NCBI GenBank assembly: GCA_014534155.1 | Contig: JACVSB010000081.1 | Span: 1 to 7,472, forward strand | Length of the DNA stretch: 7,472 nucleotides | Direction: 5' to 3' | From: Thermoleophilia bacterium | Lineage (GTDB): Bacteria > Actinomycetota > Thermoleophilia > Gaiellales > Gaiellaceae | Part shown: positions 5,026 to 7,472 of the stretch, piece by piece | Numbering within the stretch: the stretch's first letter is position 1 | Layout of the letters: each line of letters opens with the position of its first letter | Position numbers and translations under genes: made by a program | Notes under the pieces: model-generated | What the model saw: the letters and a program-made list of their open reading frames with translations, nothing else | The model's database searches: none | Told to the model about the DNA's origin: nothing

Positions 5026-6332
5026 CGGAGGCGGAGCGGCGCGTCCTCGAGGAGATCGCCAGGCGCAAGGAAGACCTCGTCCGTCTCCTCGCCGACCTCG
5101 TCGCGTTCGACACGACGGCGAGGGCTGCTCCCGACGAGCCGGCGCGCGACGAGGCCGCGCTGCAGGAGTACCTCGCCCGGCGCCTGCGCCGCGCCGGTGC
5201 CGACATCGACCTGTGGGAGCCAACGAGCGAGGACGTTGCCGGGAGCAGGCTGACGCCGCGCGAGGGGATCGCGTTCGAGGGCCGGCCTCAGCTCGCCGCG
5301 CGCTTCGCGGGCCGCGGCGGCGGATGCTCGCTCCTCCTGAACGGGCACATCGACGTCGTCTCCGCCTCGCCCCTGGGGCGGTGGCGGAGCGACCCCTATC
5401 GCGCCGAGGTCCGCGACGGAAGCGTGTACGGGCGCGGGGCCTGCGACATGAAGGGGGGGATCGCGGCCATGGTCCTTGCGGCGGAGGCGCTCGCCGCGAC
5501 GGGCGCCCCCCTCGCCGGTGACCTGGTGGTCTGCACGGTCACGGACGAGGAGTCGACGGGCGTCGGCGCCCTCGCCGCCGTCCGGCACGGGGTGCAGGCC
5601 GACGCCGGCATCGTCACGGAGCCGTCGGGGTTCGACGTCTGGGTCGCCTGCCGCGGCAGCCTCATCCCGACGATCACGATCGAGGGACGCCCGGGGCACG
5701 CGGGGATGCCACAGTCCGACTGGCGGGCCGGCGGGGCGGTCAACGCGATCGAGAAGGCCGACGTCGTCCGGGCGGCCCTGCGCTCCCTCGAGGAGGACTG
5801 GCAGCGACGCGACGACCAGCGGCACCCCTACCTCTCGCCGGGCAACCTCGTCCCGTGCCTCATCACCGGCGGCGAGTGGCCCGTCACGATCCCCGCGTCC
5901 TGTGCGCTCACCTACCACGTCGCCTACCTGCCGGCCTTCGCCGACTCAGAGGGTTGGGGGAGCGAGGTCGAGCGAGAGATCCTGGCCGCGATCGAGCGCG
6001 CCGCGGCCGGCGATCCCTGGCTCGTGGAGCACCGGCCCGCCGTCTCCTGGGCCCCGGAAGTCCCCTCGAGCGAGGTCTCGCCTGGGGAGCCGATCATCGC
6101 GATCCTCCTCGAGGCGGGCGCGGCGGTCGGCCGGCCGGGGCGGATCGGCGGCCTCGACAACTGGCACGACGGCGCCACGTTCACCCGCTTCGGCGCGACG
6201 CCGTGCGTCTGCTTCGGGCCCGGCGACATCGCGCACGCGCACACGATCGACGAGCACGTCCCCGTCGACGAGCTCGTCCGCTGCGCGCAGGCGATCGCCC
6301 TCGCCGCGCGTCGCTTCTGCGGGGAAGGGTGA
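5022..6332 (+). CDS. M20 family metallopeptidase / deacylase (ArgE/DapE/ACY1-like)
   Basis: 436-residue cytoplasmic zinc hydrolase of the M20 family, which removes acyl groups from amino acids or cleaves small peptides. All metal and catalytic residues are visible: LLNGHIDVVS (His109, Asp111); YGRGACDMKGGIAAM (136-150, bridging Asp142); TDEESTGVGA (catalytic Glu176, metal Glu177); VTEPSG (Glu200); and the C-terminal HAHTIDEHV (metal His406). GRPGHAGMP (222-230) marks the dimerisation domain, whose His226 normally reaches into the partner's active site. It is longer than typical ArgE (about 380 residues), and the exact substrate (acetylornithine, succinyl-DAP, other acyl-amino acids or a dipeptide) cannot be fixed. 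ATG 5022 is chosen because the standard N-terminal helix follows; its ribosome-binding site is weak and a short upstream ORF may couple to it. A G7 run (5453-5459) encodes the active-site Lys-Gly-Gly. The downstream peptide-type binding protein suggests scavenging of peptides or acyl-amino acids. Confidence 0.92.
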   Translation: MTEAERRVLEEIARRKEDLVRLLADLVAFDTTARAAPDEPARDEAALQEYLARRLRRAGADIDLWEPTSEDVAGSRLTPREGIAFEGRPQLAARFAGRGGGCSLLLNGHIDVVSASPLGRWRSDPYRAEVRDGSVYGRGACDMKGGIAAMVLAAEALAATGAPLAGDLVVCTVTDEESTGVGALAAVRHGVQADAGIVTEPSGFDVWVACRGSLIPTITIEGRPGHAGMPQSDWRAGGAVNAIEKADVVRAALRSLEEDWQRRDDQRHPYLSPGNLVPCLITGGEWPVTIPASCALTYHVAYLPAFADSEGWGSEVEREILAAIERAAAGDPWLVEHRPAVSWAPEVPSSEVSPGEPIIAILLEAGAAVGRPGRIGGLDNWHDGATFTRFGATPCVCFGPGDIAHAHTIDEHVPVDELVRCAQAIALAARRFCGEG

Positions 6333-6352
6333 GCGAAAAGGCGCCAACCGAT

Positions 6353-6367
6353 CGTGCGCGCGCGCGT
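6353..6367. repeat. 15-nt alternating purine-pyrimidine (CG) tract
   Basis: CGTGCGCGCGCGCGT alternates pyrimidine and purine throughout and is mostly CG dinucleotides, the sequence type most prone to form Z-DNA under negative supercoiling. It sits in the 127-bp spacer between the M20 stop and the solute-binding-protein promoter, about 37 bp upstream of the -35 hexamer. Any structural role is inference. I see no clear terminator in this spacer. Confidence 0.45.
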
Positions 6368-6403
6368 CAAACCCCGTGCATGCCGAGCGGTTTCCTGCCC
6401 CGA

Positions 6404-6432
6404 TTGACAGCGTCCGGACGGCGTGCGATAAC
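6404..6432 (+). promoter_or_regulatory. Sigma70-type promoter of the solute-binding-protein gene
   Basis: A perfect -35 TTGACA (6404-6409), a 17-nt spacer, and the -10 GATAAC (6427-6432, four of six matches) preceded by TGC, giving an extended -10 (TG at 6424-6425). Transcription would begin near 6439, leaving a leader of about 20 nt that contains the ribosome-binding site. It is the only promoter in the window with a consensus -35 hexamer. Confidence 0.62.
6411..6420. promoter_or_regulatory. Perfect 10-bp palindrome in the promoter spacer (candidate operator)
   Basis: CGTCCGGACG is fully self-complementary and lies one base after the -35 hexamer, within the 17-nt spacer, a position where a dimeric repressor would block RNA polymerase or a MerR-type activator could act. 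The flanking bases do not extend the symmetry. No regulator gene is present in the window. Confidence 0.35.
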
Positions 6433-6448
6433 CGGCCCCTCAGCCACC

Positions 6449-6454
6449 GAGGAG
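6449..6454 (+). promoter_or_regulatory. Strong Shine-Dalgarno sequence of the solute-binding-protein gene
   Basis: GAGGAG lies 5 nt before ATG 6460 and fixes the start codon. It is the only clear Shine-Dalgarno sequence before any gene in this window. Confidence 0.8.
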
Positions 6455-6459
6455 TGAGC

Positions 6460-7472
6460 ATGGACGAGACGCAGCGCCGTGTCGACGGCGTTCGGAGAGA
6501 TCGCAGTGAGCTCGAGAACCACCTGATCGACGAGTACGCCGCGGGGAAGATCACCCGCCGCGACTTCGTCCGCCGCGGAACCGTCGTCGGCATGTCGATC
6601 CCGCTCCTTTCCTTCCTCGCCGCGGCGTGCGGCGGGGGCGAGGAGGGCGCGGGCACCACGGCTGCCGGCCAGACGGGCAAGGCGAGGGCGGGCGGCACGA
6701 TCCGCACGGCGATCCAGTCGCCCGCCGGGGCGATGGACCCCGTCACGATCGCGGACGAGGGCGGCCTCGCCGTCCTCGGCCAGGCGGCCGAGTACCTGAC
6801 CTTCTCGAACGAGAAACTCCAGCTCGAGCCGCAGCTCGCGGAGAAGTGGGAGCCGAACGAGGACGGCACCGTCTGGACCTTCACGATTCGTCAGGGCGTC
6901 AAGTACCACGACGGCGGCGAGATGACCGCGAAGGACGTCGTCGCCACCTTCGACAGGCTGTCCGACCCGAAGGTCGGCTCAAACGCGCTCTCCGCGCTGG
7001 GCGGCGTCCTGTCCAAGGGAAACACGAAAGCGGTCGACGAGCGCACCGTCGAGTTCACGCTGGACGCCCCGAACGGCGGCTTCCCCTACCTCGTGAGCTC
7101 GGACAACTACAACGCGGTCATCCTGCCCGCGAGCTACAACGGCGACTTCGAGAAGACGTTCAACGGCACCGGCCCGTGGAAGCTCGAGCGCTACCAGCCG
7201 AAGGTCGGCGTCACGTTCGTCAAGAACCCGGACTACTGGGATCAGGGCAAGCCCCTGGCCGACCGGAGCGAGATCAAGTTCTACGCGGAGGAGCAGCCTC
7301 GCGTCCTCGCCTTCCAGGGCAACCAGGTCGACATCATCTCGCACTTCTCGGTTTCGGGAGGCCAGGCGCTCCTGAACGACCCCAACCTGAACCTGGTCGA
7401 GCTGCGCTCCTCCGTCCACCGGCAGGTGCACATGCGGACGGACAAGGAGCCGTTCAACGACAAGCGCGTCCG
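6460..7472 (+). CDS. ABC-transporter solute-binding lipoprotein, family 5 (peptide/nickel type); C-terminus beyond the window
   Basis: The first 337 codons are present and the gene continues past the right edge; family 5 binding proteins usually exceed 500 residues. It captures substrate outside the membrane for an ABC importer. The N-terminus has an acidic extension of about 30 residues, a twin-arginine motif TRRDFVRR (32-39, Arg33-Arg34), a hydrophobic segment TVVGMSIPLLSFLAAA (41-56) and Cys57, followed by a Gly-rich linker. It should therefore be Tat-exported and lipid-anchored. The lipobox is loose, with Ala rather than Leu at -3. Mature-domain signatures: LAEKWEPNEDGTVWTFTIRQ, then GVKYHDG, with the typical AKDVVATFDRL and, later, GTGPWKLERY and NPDYWD (oligopeptide/dipeptide binding-protein pattern). 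The permease and ATPase genes presumably lie to the right. Ligand unknown; peptides are most likely. Start supported by GAGGAG 5 nt upstream. Confidence 0.93.
   Translation, partial: MDETQRRVDGVRRDRSELENHLIDEYAAGKITRRDFVRRGTVVGMSIPLLSFLAAACGGGEEGAGTTAAGQTGKARAGGTIRTAIQSPAGAMDPVTIADEGGLAVLGQAAEYLTFSNEKLQLEPQLAEKWEPNEDGTVWTFTIRQGVKYHDGGEMTAKDVVATFDRLSDPKVGSNALSALGGVLSKGNTKAVDERTVEFTLDAPNGGFPYLVSSDNYNAVILPASYNGDFEKTFNGTGPWKLERYQPKVGVTFVKNPDYWDQGKPLADRSEIKFYAEEQPRVLAFQGNQVDIISHFSVSGGQALLNDPNLNLVELRSSVHRQVHMRTDKEPFNDKRV

Noticed and set aside
4954..5223. Upstream continuation of the amidotransferase frame into the M20 gene
   Set aside because: Family similarity starts with ALFVITEHP just after GTG 4953, and the extension is antisense to the M20 N-terminus.
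1829..6332. A new biosynthetic or peptide-modifying cluster built from the ATP-grasp ligase, methyltransferase, amidotransferase, M20 hydrolase and exporter
   Set aside because: The genes alternate strand and are not co-transcribed, no precursor peptide or carrier protein is visible, and each is a common housekeeping-type family. Only conserved co-occurrence elsewhere would revive the idea.
1..7472. CRISPR arrays, tRNA or rRNA genes, insertion-sequence ends, riboswitches
   Set aside because: No regularly spaced repeats, cloverleaf or rRNA-like stretches, transposase motifs or terminal inverted repeats were found by reading both strands; long untranslated leaders that could hold a riboswitch are absent.

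Overview
The window is very GC-rich, with strongly GC-biased third codon positions and GTG starts. It looks like a chromosomal piece of a soil-type actinobacterium. The solute-binding protein at the right end has an acidic N-terminal extension leading into TRRDFVRR and a lipoprotein cysteine, a style I associate with Thermoleophilia (Gaiellales/Solirubrobacterales). That placement is an inference from style, not from a marker gene.

Layout, left to right: (1) an unrecognised small, probably membrane protein, minus strand, running off the left edge (<1-377); (2) a 14-helix DHA2-type MFS exporter, plus (400-1866); (3) an ATP-grasp carboxylate-amine ligase, minus (1829-3004), overlapping the exporter tail to tail by 38 bp; (4) a MetE C-terminal-domain-like, cobalamin-independent methyltransferase, plus (3065-4168); (5) a short scar of an ammonia-lyase (HutH-like) gene, plus (4165-4332), in which a recognisable head appears joined out of frame to a recognisable tail; (6) a stand-alone class I glutamine amidotransferase, minus (4333-4953); (7) an M20/ArgE-DapE-type metallo-deacylase, plus (5022-6332), preceded by a possible 12-codon leaderless upstream ORF (4987-5025); (8) a family 5 (peptide/nickel type) ABC-transporter solute-binding lipoprotein, plus, running off the right edge (6460->7472). 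Intergenic space is tiny: 22, 60, 164 (the scar), 68 and 127 bp.

Six consecutive genes alternate strand, so most are probably single-gene transcription units fired from three compact divergent promoter regions. In all three regions a TANNNT -10 element stands exactly 6 nt before a plus-strand GTG, with no Shine-Dalgarno sequence, which is the signature of leaderless transcripts. The solute-binding protein gene is the exception: it has a TTGACA / extended -10 promoter, a strong GAGGAG ribosome-binding site and a perfect 10-bp palindrome in the promoter spacer.

Functionally the genes fit amino-acid and peptide handling (deacylase, oligopeptide-type binding protein, decayed ammonia-lyase, MetE-like methyltransferase, ATP-grasp ligase, amidotransferase), but nothing in the sequence shows that they form one pathway. 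I do not see a defence system, mobile element, CRISPR array, tRNA or rRNA. The most interesting items are the leaderless arginine-rich upstream ORF coupled to the M20 gene, the shared leaderless promoter architecture and the ammonia-lyase scar.
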